A stretch of 64,000 bases of DNA from Chelatococcus albus (GTDB lineage: Bacteria > Pseudomonadota > Alphaproteobacteria > Rhizobiales > Beijerinckiaceae): the NCBI RefSeq assembly GCF_030067675.1, contig NZ_JASJEV010000001.1, positions 448,309-512,308 on the forward strand, read 5' to 3'. Below the pieces are notes generated by a model. The model searched no databases. It was not told the origin of the DNA and worked only from the letters and a program-made list of their open reading frames with translations. Below, one piece after another: positions 26,012 through 34,082 of the stretch. Numbering within the stretch: position 1 is the first letter of the stretch; every line of letters starts with the position of its first letter. Both the position numbers and the translations under genes were made by a program.

Positions 26012-26640
26012 CAGTGCGACGACGGCGCCGCGCCGCCGTCGAGCGGGCGAACCTCGGCCGCCATCAGCCCCTTCGGGCCGTCGCCGTAGCGCACCAGCAC
26101 CACCTCGCCCGGCTTGATCTCCATCAGGCCGAAACGACGGAGGGTCTCCATGTGGACGAAGATGTCGGGCGTGCCGTCGCCACGCGTCAGGAAGCCGAAG
26201 CCGCGCAGCCGGTTGAACCACTTCACCACCGCCCGCTCGAGCCCGCTCGTCGGCACCACGGTGACATGCGTGCGCGCCGGGATCTCCGAGGGGTGGAGCG
26301 CGGTCGAGTCGTCCATGGACAGGATGCGGAAGACCTGCAGCCCCCGTGCACGGCGCACCGCCTCGCACACGACGCGCGCGCCCTCGTTGGCGGTCTGGTA
26401 GCCGTCGCGCCGCAGCGAGGTCACGTGCAGCAGGACGTCGGGCAGACCGTTGTCCGGGACGATGAAGCCGAAGCCCTTCGCCACGTCGAACCATTTGACG
26501 CGGCCTGCGATCTCGACGAGATCGAGCGGCCGCTCCTCCCCCAGCCCGTCGGACGCGACGAGGCCGGCTCGTCCGTTCTGCTCCCCTTGCTGGAGGGGCG
26601 CCTTGGGACGAAAATTGCTCGAGCCAAAATCGTCGGACAT
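26011..26640 (-). CDS. Cold-shock protein with two cold-shock domains
   Basis: A 209-residue RNA/DNA-binding protein with tandem cold-shock domains. The first is at about 46-110 ([20 protein letters not shown], then [11 protein letters not shown]). The second is at about 134-196 ([20 protein letters not shown], then [13 protein letters not shown]). RNP1 (KGFGFI, RGFGFL) and RNP2-like (VLLHV, IFVHM) motifs are intact in both. The N-terminal 40 residues are polar and probably disordered. The ATG at 26640 was chosen over an upstream one because [10 protein letters not shown] is the usual beginning. It is followed, with overlap, by the DUF192 gene. Confidence 0.92.
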   Translation of the reverse strand: MSDDFGSSNFRPKAPLQQGEQNGRAGLVASDGLGEERPLDLVEIAGRVKWFDVAKGFGFIVPDNGLPDVLLHVTSLRRDGYQTANEGARVVCEAVRRARGLQVFRILSMDDSTALHPSEIPARTHVTVVPTSGLERAVVKWFNRLRGFGFLTRGDGTPDIFVHMETLRRFGLMEIKPGEVVLVRYGDGPKGLMAAEVRPLDGGAAPSSH

Positions 26641-26778
26641 GGAAACCACCACTCGAATCGCAAAATGCGATTCACGAGGGAAGGATAACATCCGGTTTAC
26701 GACCGCAAAGCCTCAAACATCAATCTTCCACCAGGACTTCCGCGGGCGATCTAGGCAAAGAAATTGTTGCGCCCCGGT

Positions 26779-27546
26779 CTATACAACTGCAGATAGTGGC
26801 GCGAGCACCGTGCCGATGTCGGCGTTGATGACGAGATCCGCCACGCCGTCGAGAGGTGTCGGCTCGGCATTGACGATGACGAGGCGCGCACCGTTGCGTT
26901 TGGCGAGCAAGGGAAACTCCGCCGCCGGATGCACGACGAGGGATGATCCGACCGCGACGACGAGGTCACAGGCGAGCGCGAGCCGCGTGGCGCGCCGCAT
27001 CGCCTGCTCCGGCATCGCCTGGCCGAAGGAGACGGTCGCGGACTTCACCACGCCGCCGCAGGATCGGCAGGTCGGCGCCCTTCCCGACGCCTCGAACCGC
27101 CAGCGCACGTCGGCGAGCTCGTGCCGCGTGCCACAGTCGAGGCAGGTGGCGTAGGTGCCGTTGCCATGCAGCTCGACCACCTTGTCGGCCGGCACGCCGG
27201 CTGCCTGATGCAGGCCGTCGATGTTCTGCGTCACGATCGCAGGCATCCGTCCGGCGGCGACGAGCCCAGCCAAGGCCCTGTGTCCGCGCCCGGGCGTGGC
27301 GTGGCCGTAGAGATCGTCCATGGCGAACTTCCGGCGCCAGGCCTCGCAGCGCGCCTCCTCGCTCGCCATGAAGAGGTCGAAGGGAATCGGGCTGTTGACT
27401 CGCCACGGGCTGCCGGGCGAACGGAAGTCGGGCACGCCGCATTCTGTCGAGATGCCTGCTCCCGTGAAGCCCAGAACAGCGCGCGAACCCGCCACCATTG
27501 CTGCGAGCTCGGCGATGTCGGCCTGAAGATCCGCGTCGATCGTCAC
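26779..27546 (-). CDS. cobB: NAD-dependent protein deacylase, Sir2 family
   Basis: Removes acetyl or other acyl groups from lysines, using NAD+. The 255-residue form carries GFTGAGISTECGVPDFR (NAD binding, about 26-42), TQNIDGLHQAAG (106-117), and the catalytic His127 in VELHGNG. Zinc ligands Cys135, Cys138, Cys160 and Cys163 (CLDC, CRSC) and the GSSLVVHPAAEFP segment are also present. The GTG at 27546 follows GGGGAGCG; the frame is open 15 codons further. The AW..R/Y-type desuccinylase residues are not clear from reading. It stands alone, 150 bases from eda. Confidence 0.9.
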   Translation of the reverse strand: MTIDADLQADIAELAAMVAGSRAVLGFTGAGISTECGVPDFRSPGSPWRVNSPIPFDLFMASEEARCEAWRRKFAMDDLYGHATPGRGHRALAGLVAAGRMPAIVTQNIDGLHQAAGVPADKVVELHGNGTYATCLDCGTRHELADVRWRFEASGRAPTCRSCGGVVKSATVSFGQAMPEQAMRRATRLALACDLVVAVGSSLVVHPAAEFPLLAKRNGARLVIVNAEPTPLDGVADLVINADIGTVLAPLSAVV

Positions 27547-27696
27547 CGGGCTCGCTCCCCTCGAACGACGGCAGCCGTGCAGATGCCGCATGATCGCCTC
27601 AGATAGGCATGCGACCGCCCGCCTGCGAGAGCCCTGCGCGCCGGCTGCCGGCCATCATGCCCCCCTTCCGGCACGCGCACGACGAATGAAAGCGGT

Positions 27697-28341
27697 TCAG
27701 CGCCCGCGAACGGCATCCACCGCCAGGCGTGCTGTCCGCGCCTCGTCGCGAATGACGGCCCAGTCGCGATCGGTGACCGCCTTGGCGGGCGCGAGCCACG
27801 TGCCGCCGACGCACATGACGGAAGGCACTGACAGATAGTCGCCGAGATTGGCCGAGGTGACGCCCCCCGTCGGGCAGAAGCGGGTGTCGGGAAACGGGCC
27901 GGACAAGGCACGCAGCATGGCGACGCCGCCGGCGAGCTCGGCGGGAAAGAACTTGAGGTTGGTCCGGCCGCAGCCGACCGCGCGCATGACGTCCGAGGCG
28001 GTGGCGACCCCCGGCAGCCACGGCATGCCCGCGGCTTCCGCTGCTTCGTGCAGCGCCTCGCTGAAGCCCGGACTTACGGAAGCAAGCGCGCCGGCGTCCC
28101 TGACGGCGGCGAACTGCGCCGGGTGCAAGACCGTGCCGGCGATGACGAGCATGTCCGGGCAGGAGCGCGCGATGGCCGCGATCGCCCTCACCCCTGCTTC
28201 GGTCCGGAGCGTCAGCTCGATGACGTCGATGCCGCCATCGAGCAGCGCCTGTGCGACGGGAACCGCGGTCTCCGCGTCCGGCACCGTGACCACCGGCACG
28301 ACGCCACATGCCGCGATGCGCTCCAGAAAGCCGTCCTGCAT
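27697..28341 (-). CDS. eda: 2-dehydro-3-deoxy-phosphogluconate (KDPG/KHG) aldolase
   Basis: Class I aldolase that splits KDPG into pyruvate and glyceraldehyde-3-phosphate in the Entner-Doudoroff pathway; related enzymes act on 4-hydroxy-2-oxoglutarate. It has 214 residues. Glu42 (DVIELTLRT) and the Schiff-base lysine Lys130 (TNLKFFPAE) are present, as are AGTVLHPAQ and FCPTGGV for phosphate binding. The ATG at 28341 follows AGGAGGAAGG. zwf lies 267 bases upstream on the same strand, so both are pathway neighbours, but edd and pgl are not in this window. Confidence 0.92.
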   Translation of the reverse strand: MQDGFLERIAACGVVPVVTVPDAETAVPVAQALLDGGIDVIELTLRTEAGVRAIAAIARSCPDMLVIAGTVLHPAQFAAVRDAGALASVSPGFSEALHEAAEAAGMPWLPGVATASDVMRAVGCGRTNLKFFPAELAGGVAMLRALSGPFPDTRFCPTGGVTSANLGDYLSVPSVMCVGGTWLAPAKAVTDRDWAVIRDEARTARLAVDAVRGR

Positions 28342-28608
28342 GCTCTGAACCCTTCCTCCTTGCCCGGCGCCGGTCCTCGCGAGGCCAACACCTGTTGCCG
28401 CGGGGTCATCCGCGACGGGAATGATCTCGCGGGCAAATACGTCGAGACGACGGACGGCCCGGGGGCGACCAGCCTGTCGCGGACGGATCCACCCGCATCC
28501 GGCGCAGCGATAAACGCGCCGAGGGCACAGTTCAATCGATTTAACAAACATGCCCCGCCGGCAACGCGGAAGGCCGCCGCCGAACGGGGCGACGGCGCCA
28601 CCTGCCGG

Positions 28609-30108
28609 TCAGAGCCCACCGTCCGACTCCGCCCAGCTACGGCCTTCACGCTCGATCATGCCGATGGACTGGGACGGGCCCCATCCGCCGGCCTGATAGC
28701 GGTGCGGCACGGCGTAGTACTCGTGCCAGCCTTCGACGATGGGGTCGATCCAGCTCCACGCCGCCTCCACCTCGTCGCGACGCATGAACAGCGTCTGGTC
28801 GCCGCGGATGACGTCGGTGAGCAGGCGCTCGTAGGCGTCCGGCGTGCGCATGTCGAAGGCCGTCTCGTATTTGAGGTCGAGCGTGCGCGGCACGAGCTTC
28901 AGGCGGCCGCTGCCAGGGACCTTCATCATCATCTGCAGCCGCAGGCCGTCGTTGGGCTGCAAGCGGATGATGAGCCGGTTCGCCTCGAGCGCCGTGCGGC
29001 TGTCGCGCGCCGGGAAGATCGAATGCGGCACGGGCTTGAAGGTCACCACGATCTCGGAGCAGCGCTCCGCCATGCGCTTGCCCGTGCGCAGGTAGATGGG
29101 CACGCCGGCCCAGCGCCAGGTGTCGAGCTCGCAGCGCAGCGCCGCGAAGGTCTCCGTCATGCTCTCGTGGCCGAGTTCCTGCAGGTAGCCCGGCACGGGC
29201 CGCCCGTCGACGGAGCCGGCGCCGTACTGGCCGCGCACGGTCTTCGTCAGCACCTCGGAGCCGGCGATCGGGCGCAGCGCGCGCAGTACGCGCACCTTCT
29301 CGTCGCGCACCGCGTCGGCGTCCAGCGTGTTCGGCGGCTCGATGGCGAAGAGGCATAGGAGCTGCAGCACGTGGTTCTGCACCATGTCGCGCAGCGCGCC
29401 CACCTGGTCGTAATAGCCGGCGCGCTTCTCGAGCCCCACGGTCTCGGCGCAGGTGATCTGCACGTGGTCGATGTCGCGCGACGACCAGGAACGCTCGAAC
29501 AGGGTATTGGCGAAGCGCAGCACGAGGAGGTTCTGCACCGTCTCTTTGCCGAGATAGTGGTCGATGCGATAGGTGCGCGCCTCCGGCAGCACTTCACCGA
29601 TCGCGCCGTTGATGGCGCGCGCCGAGCGCAGGTCGTGCCCGAGGGGCTTCTCGAGGATCAGGCGTCCGCCGTTCTCCAGGAGCCCGTGCAGGGCGAGGTT
29701 GCGGCCGATGGGCACGAAGAGATCGGGCGGCGTCGACAGATAGAAGGCGCGCACGCGCTCCCCATCCGACAGGACCTTTTCCAGCTCCTTGAAGCTGTCC
29801 GGCTCCTTGGCGTCGACGCGCACCGGCACCAGCATGGGCAGGAAGGCGTCGATCTCCCGCTGGCTGAGACCGTCTTCCTTCAGACGCTCGGCGACGAGGC
29901 GGGCGAGATCGTCCTCGCTGCCCACGCGGCGCACGACGCCGACGACGCGGCTGCCGGCCGGCAGCACCCCCTCCGCCAGGCGTCGCGCCAGTGCCGGAAA
30001 GAGCTTGCGCAGGGCGAGATCGCCGGTCGCCCCGAAGATGACGAGATCGAAGACGGGAACGGGTGTGCGCTCTGGCAGCAACTGCGGGTACTCGATCTGC
30101 ATGTCCAT
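28609..30108 (-). CDS. zwf: Glucose-6-phosphate 1-dehydrogenase
   Basis: Oxidises glucose-6-phosphate to 6-phosphogluconolactone and feeds the Entner-Doudoroff and pentose phosphate routes. It has 499 residues, a normal length. Motifs: the nucleotide-binding GATGDLALRK (26-35), LILEKPLGHDL (150-160), and the substrate and catalytic signature RIDHYLGKE (181-189). The frame is open for almost 600 codons further upstream, which is a high-GC artefact. The ATG at 30108 is preceded by GAGAGGGGGG and gives the usual N-terminus. eda lies downstream. Confidence 0.94.
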   Translation of the reverse strand: MDMQIEYPQLLPERTPVPVFDLVIFGATGDLALRKLFPALARRLAEGVLPAGSRVVGVVRRVGSEDDLARLVAERLKEDGLSQREIDAFLPMLVPVRVDAKEPDSFKELEKVLSDGERVRAFYLSTPPDLFVPIGRNLALHGLLENGGRLILEKPLGHDLRSARAINGAIGEVLPEARTYRIDHYLGKETVQNLLVLRFANTLFERSWSSRDIDHVQITCAETVGLEKRAGYYDQVGALRDMVQNHVLQLLCLFAIEPPNTLDADAVRDEKVRVLRALRPIAGSEVLTKTVRGQYGAGSVDGRPVPGYLQELGHESMTETFAALRCELDTWRWAGVPIYLRTGKRMAERCSEIVVTFKPVPHSIFPARDSRTALEANRLIIRLQPNDGLRLQMMMKVPGSGRLKLVPRTLDLKYETAFDMRTPDAYERLLTDVIRGDQTLFMRRDEVEAAWSWIDPIVEGWHEYYAVPHRYQAGGWGPSQSIGMIEREGRSWAESDGGL

Positions 30109-30356
30109 TGCGCGTGCCCCCCTCTCACCTCGAGGCCCGCCTCGCCGCGTCACCGTCGCCCAGCGAACGGATAATGCGGCGGCGGCGCCCATCCGGATGA
30201 ATCTGCCGGCATCTTCGCTCCCGCCTCCGCCCCGAGGCAACTGCGTGACGCACGCTTCGCGCGCCCGGAGCACTGGTCTGCTGTCGGCATGCAACAGGCG
30301 CCGGCGCCGGAGCCCTCGCGGGCATGTCGGCCCCCGGGTCAGGTCGGAGACGTCCA

Positions 30357-30755
30357 TCAGCCCGCCGCATCCGATCGCGGCAGGGGCAGGATGCGATCGC
30401 GTTCCTCCGGCGGACGGCACAGCGCCGCACCCCAGGGCGTCACGACGATGGGGCGGTTGAGCAGGATGGGATGGGCGAGCACGGCCTCGATCAGGTCGTC
30501 GTCCGTCGCGTCCGGAGCGTCGAGCCCCAGCTCGTGACAGGGTGTGCCCTTCTCGCGCAGGAGCCCCCGCATCGGCAGCCCCGTGCGCTGTTGCAGCTCG
30601 AGGAGCGTCACGCGCGTCGGCGTCTTCAAATATTCGACGACCATCGGCTCGATGCCGGCGGCCTGGATGCGTGCGAGCACTTTGCGCGACGTGCCACAGG
30701 CCGGGTTGTGGTAGACCGTGACGGCGACATCCCTCGCCCGCTCCGCCTGCATCAT
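30357..30755 (-). CDS. arsC: Arsenate reductase, glutaredoxin-coupled ArsC type
   Basis: Cytoplasmic reductase of arsenate to arsenite, 132 residues. The active site is HNPACGTSRK with Cys20. The conserved substrate arginines appear as PTRVTLLEL and LNRPIVVTPWGAALCRPPE. The start is well supported by AGGAGG eight bases before the ATG at 30755. No ars regulator or efflux gene is adjacent, and some family members act as YffB/Spx-like proteins instead. The start codon overlaps the divergent membrane protein gene by two bases. Confidence 0.88.
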   Translation of the reverse strand: MMQAERARDVAVTVYHNPACGTSRKVLARIQAAGIEPMVVEYLKTPTRVTLLELQQRTGLPMRGLLREKGTPCHELGLDAPDATDDDLIEAVLAHPILLNRPIVVTPWGAALCRPPEERDRILPLPRSDAAG

Positions 30756-31767
30756 GGCCGTGACCTCCTCGGCACCCCTGAACGCTCCGCCCGCTGACGC
30801 CGCACCGACACCGCGCTATGCGATCGTCGACGTGGCTCGCGGCGTCGCGCTCCTTGCGATGGTCGTCTACCATTTCGCGTGGGATCTTTCCTTCCTGCGT
30901 CTGATCGAGACCAACATCGTCTCGGAGCCGTTCTGGCGGCTCCTCGCACGCGCCACGGCCGCCTCCTTCCTGGCGCTGGTGGGTGCGAGCCTCGTGCTCG
31001 CCCACCGGCGGGGCATCCGCTGGCGCCCCTTCCTGCGTCGCCTCGGCACTGTTGCGCTCGCGGCCGCCGGCATCACGCTGGCCACGCGCCTCACCTTTCC
31101 CGACAGTTACATCTTCTTCGGCATCCTGCATTGCATCGCCCTGTCGAGCGTTCTCGCCCTCCCCTTCCTGCGTCTGCCGCTCACCGTTACCGCCACGGCT
31201 GCGCTCGGCGCCCTTGCGGCTCCCTCCCTGCTTGCCGCCCCGGTCTTCGACACGCCTGCCCTGCAATGGCTCGGGCTGATGACCTATGCGCCGCGCACCA
31301 ACGATTACGTTCCCATCTTCCCCTGGTTCGGAGCCGTGCTCTTCGGCATCGTCGTGGCTCGTCTGCTCCTTCAACATGCCGTCGAGACCCGCGCCTTCCT
31401 CTGGCGGCCAACCGCAAGGCCCGGGCGGTTCATCGCCTTCGCGGGCCGGCACACGCTCGTCGTCTATCTCCTTCACCAGCCGGTTCTCCTCGGCACGCTC
31501 TTCCTGGTCGCCGCGGCTCTCGGACCGAACGAAGCGGCAGAGACGGCTCCCTTCCTGCGCAGTTGCGAAGCGAGCTGCGTCGCGAGCGGCTGGCCGCAGC
31601 AGACGTGTGGCCGTTATTGCTCTTGCGTCACGCGCGACCTGAAGACGAGCGGCCTTTGGGCCGACGTGCTGCGCGACCGGCTGGACGACGAGAAGCGCGA
31701 GCGCCTCGCCGCCATCACGCACCAGTGCCGGCCCGGAGTGGATGAACTGCCAGGTGAAAGCAAGTGA
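30754..31767 (+). CDS. DUF1624 / HGSNAT-like acyltransferase-type membrane protein
   Basis: A 337-residue membrane protein with about seven hydrophobic segments. The N-terminus has RYAIVDVARGVALLAMVVYH, the signature of the DUF1624 group related to heparan-alpha-glucosaminide N-acetyltransferase and the wider membrane acyltransferases. YIFFGILHCIALSSVL and RHTLVVYLLHQPVLLG also fit. After the last helix comes a Cys-rich tail of about 70 residues with six cysteines (CEASC, CGRYCSC, then QC). The substrate is unknown. The start is uncertain: the ATG at 30754 has no ribosome site and overlaps the arsC start, so a later GTG (30760) may be used. Confidence 0.8.
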   Translation: MAVTSSAPLNAPPADAAPTPRYAIVDVARGVALLAMVVYHFAWDLSFLRLIETNIVSEPFWRLLARATAASFLALVGASLVLAHRRGIRWRPFLRRLGTVALAAAGITLATRLTFPDSYIFFGILHCIALSSVLALPFLRLPLTVTATAALGALAAPSLLAAPVFDTPALQWLGLMTYAPRTNDYVPIFPWFGAVLFGIVVARLLLQHAVETRAFLWRPTARPGRFIAFAGRHTLVVYLLHQPVLLGTLFLVAAALGPNEAAETAPFLRSCEASCVASGWPQQTCGRYCSCVTRDLKTSGLWADVLRDRLDDEKRERLAAITHQCRPGVDELPGESK

Positions 31768-31854
31768 AACCCGACGCGGCGCCGACCGCGACGCAAGGGA
31801 ACACGCGGCAAGCGACCGCACCCGACATCCCCACCCCGTACCGAATACTGCACC

Positions 31855-32065
31855 GACCCAACGGAACACAGAGCCACTCTCCACAACAAGATAAAACAAT
31901 ATAATCGAAATATAAGCGCATAGCCCATATGGTCAAAAACCATACAGAAACAACAATCGATCATGAATGCTTATATTCAAATAATAGACAAATCAAAAAA
32001 ACAACATATTCCGCCCTAGAAAGATCTGTCGCGAACGCAGACCAATTTTGTCCATGTGAATACTA
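31855..32065. other. AT-rich intergenic patch with a hairpin
   Basis: About 210 bases dominated by A and T, in strong contrast to the surrounding DNA. It contains the inverted repeat TATGGT-CAAAA-ACCATA at 31928-31944 and many A-runs. The 62-codon frame at 31929-32117 has no ribosome site and no recognisable product. It may be an acquired scrap, an H-NS/MucR-type regulated promoter for the BTLCP gene downstream, or both. The whole gap 31768-32198 has no supported gene. Confidence 0.6.
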
Positions 32066-32198
32066 TGATACCTATATCGTTATCGCCCGGACAACGAGGC
32101 CCAACCTGGGCCATTAAGGTCCCGTCAATCTCTTTGCCGGAGCATGCCCCCTCGACAACTCGCGCGTTCCCTGCCGTCGATCGAGAGAGGCTGCTGCC

Positions 32199-32810
32199 TT
32201 GAAACCCGCCCATCTCGCAGCGCTTCTCCTCGCGGCAGCCCCCACTGTTCTCGGCAGTTCGGGATCAGTACGCGCCATGGAGACATCGCCCCCCTTCCTG
32301 AATGCGATCCGGCCAGCGAGCGCGCCTGTCGGCTTCGGGCCGGCCTGCGCGGCTTACAGGTGGCTGTGCTCGAACGCCCAGGCGGTGGTCCGCTCCCTCG
32401 CGCCCCTCAACGACGCCCAGCTCCTCGCGGCGGCCAAGGCGGTGAATGTCGAGGTCAACGCCGCGATCCGCCAGGTCAACGACATCGACAACGTCGGGGT
32501 CGGCGAGCAATGGAGCCTGCCCGAGAACGGCACCGGCGACTGCGAAGACATCGCCATGCTGAAGATGAAGCTTCTGCAGGAGCGCGGCATCCCTGCCCGG
32601 CTCCTGTCGCTCGCCGTCGTCGTCAAGGATACGAACGAATCGCACGTCGTCCTGGTGCTGCGGACCCAGGCTGGCGACCACGTGCTCGACAACCTGACCA
32701 ACCGGATCGCCCCATGGGCCGACACCGGATACACCTTCATCAAGATGCAGAACGCCGCCAACAAGCGCCAGTGGGACCTCATCGTCCTCGGTCCCCGCGC
32801 CCAGCGCTGA
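32199..32810 (+). CDS. Transglutaminase-like cysteine peptidase (BTLCP family)
   Basis: A 203-residue exported protein of the bacterial transglutaminase-like cysteine proteinase family, common in Rhizobiales. A signal peptide (KPAHLAALLLAAAPTVLG) is followed by the triad: Cys115 in TGDCEDIAMLK, His149 in ESHVVLVL, Asp164 in HVLDNLTN. The TTG at 32199 was chosen because the signal peptide begins there and GAGAGGC precedes it. In gamma-proteobacteria LapG, a relative, cleaves a surface adhesin. Here the large TpsA lies far away, and no LapD-like partner is visible, so a link is only a guess. Confidence 0.88.
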   Translation: MKPAHLAALLLAAAPTVLGSSGSVRAMETSPPFLNAIRPASAPVGFGPACAAYRWLCSNAQAVVRSLAPLNDAQLLAAAKAVNVEVNAAIRQVNDIDNVGVGEQWSLPENGTGDCEDIAMLKMKLLQERGIPARLLSLAVVVKDTNESHVVLVLRTQAGDHVLDNLTNRIAPWADTGYTFIKMQNAANKRQWDLIVLGPRAQR

Positions 32811-32863
32811 ACGTCGGCTCGACGGCAGCGAGCCTCCCCCCGTTCGGGATCATCGCCGCAACG

Positions 32864-32896
32864 GCGGCCGGCCCTCCGCGCGAGGGGGCCGGCCGC
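32864..32896. terminator. Strong hairpin between convergent BTLCP and dctP genes
   Basis: An eleven-base perfect stem, GCGGCCGGCCC / GGGCCGGCCGC with an eleven-base loop, in the 103-base gap between two convergent genes. Its position suggests bidirectional termination; no long T-run follows on either strand. Confidence 0.6.
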
Positions 32897-32913
32897 ATCA
32901 TTCCGTTACACGC

Positions 32914-33963
32914 TCAGGCCTTGTCGTATTTGGCGACGAGCGCCTGCATCTCCTCGACGAGCTTGCCGCCGTCAGTGCCCTTGTCCTTCATCTGCGCAAG
33001 CCAGGCATCCGTCACCGGCCGCGTCGCCGCCTTCCAGCGCTCCAGCTCCGAGGCCGGCAGCGTGTAGACAGAATTGCTGCGCCGCTGCACGAGCGCCATC
33101 GCCTGCGGCACCATGTCGTCCCAGGCGCGCCCGGCCATGCTGGCGGCCAGCTGGCCGGAATTCCTGTCGAGCACGTCCTTCAGCTCCGCCGGCAGGCTCG
33201 CAAATCTTGCCTTGTTCATCGCGAGCAGATGCGTCGACGTGTAGAGCGTCGGCGAGCCCGGAATCTCCGTGTGGAACTTGACGAGCTCGTGGATCTTGAG
33301 GGCCGGCACCACCTCCCAGGGCACGAGGCAGCCGTCTAGCACGCCCTGAGCCAGGGACTCCGGCACCTGCGGGATCGGCATGCCGATGGCGTTGGCGCCG
33401 AGTGTCTTCAGCGCCTCGCCGGCGAGCCGCGCCGGAAAGCGGATCTTCAGGCCCTTGAGATCCTCCATGGTGCGGATCTCCTTGCGGGCATGGAAGACGT
33501 TGCGGTCGTTCGCCCAGACGCAGATCGGGTGCACCTCGTGCAGCTCGTCCTTGAGATGCTTCTCCGAGAATTCCTGGATGGCGCGCGAATTCACGATGCC
33601 GCGCTGCGCCCCGATGAAGGGCAGCTCGATCACCTCGATCTTCGGGAAGCGGCCGGGCGTGTTGCCCGGCAGGGTCCAGATGAGGTCGACGACGCCGTCG
33701 CGCGCCTGGTCGAAGAGTTGCGGCGGCGTGCCGCCGAGCTGCATCGACGGAAAGATCTGGATCTTCAGCCTGCCGCCGGATTCCGCCTCGATCTTCTTGC
33801 TCCACGGCAGCAGGAAATTCTGGTGGGCGTTGGAGGTGGCCGGCAGGAAGTGGTGCAGCTTCAGCACCACGTCGGCTGCCCGCGCCGGGCTTGCACGCAG
33901 GACAGCGGGAGCCGCGACGGCGCCGGCGGCGGAACTCAGGAACTGACGACGGTCGATGGCCAT
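32914..33963 (-). CDS. TRAP transporter substrate-binding protein (DctP family)
   Basis: Periplasmic solute receptor of a TRAP transporter, 349 residues. The signal region begins MAIDRRQFLSSAAGAVAAPA, a twin-arginine-like motif. The mature part includes LKLHHFLPATSNAHQNFLLP, GRLKIQIFPSMQLGG, the DLIWTLPGNTPGRFPKIEV region, and the conserved organic-anion arginine segment LKGLKIRFPARLAGEALKTLG. The ATG at 33963 follows GAGGAGAGG. The membrane subunits (DctQ, DctM) are not adjacent, so it is an orphan receptor here. The neighbouring aldehyde dehydrogenase and ThDP enzyme suggest a 2-oxo acid or aromatic acid ligand, as an inference only. Confidence 0.9.
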   Translation of the reverse strand: MAIDRRQFLSSAAGAVAAPAVLRASPARAADVVLKLHHFLPATSNAHQNFLLPWSKKIEAESGGRLKIQIFPSMQLGGTPPQLFDQARDGVVDLIWTLPGNTPGRFPKIEVIELPFIGAQRGIVNSRAIQEFSEKHLKDELHEVHPICVWANDRNVFHARKEIRTMEDLKGLKIRFPARLAGEALKTLGANAIGMPIPQVPESLAQGVLDGCLVPWEVVPALKIHELVKFHTEIPGSPTLYTSTHLLAMNKARFASLPAELKDVLDRNSGQLAASMAGRAWDDMVPQAMALVQRRSNSVYTLPASELERWKAATRPVTDAWLAQMKDKGTDGGKLVEEMQALVAKYDKA

Positions 33964-34082
33964 GGTTTCCTCTCCTCGCAAGCATGCCGGCCTTGACGGC
34001 GGCCGGTCGTTGTCCGGTGTCCTGCGGGCGGAACGGTTCTCCACCTCCGCCCTCCTTCCGCCTGCAGCGCGGGCGGACAGTT

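Noticed and set aside
28609-31899. A 1096-codon open frame on the minus strand covering zwf, its upstream region and the antisense of the DUF1624 gene
   Set aside because: Only the last 499 codons (zwf) resemble a protein. The rest overlaps arsC in another frame and the membrane protein on the opposite strand, a usual artefact of high-GC coding DNA.
31929-32117. 62-codon frame in the AT-rich patch
   Set aside because: No ribosome site, no recognisable product, and base composition that makes its codons atypical. I treat the patch as non-coding.
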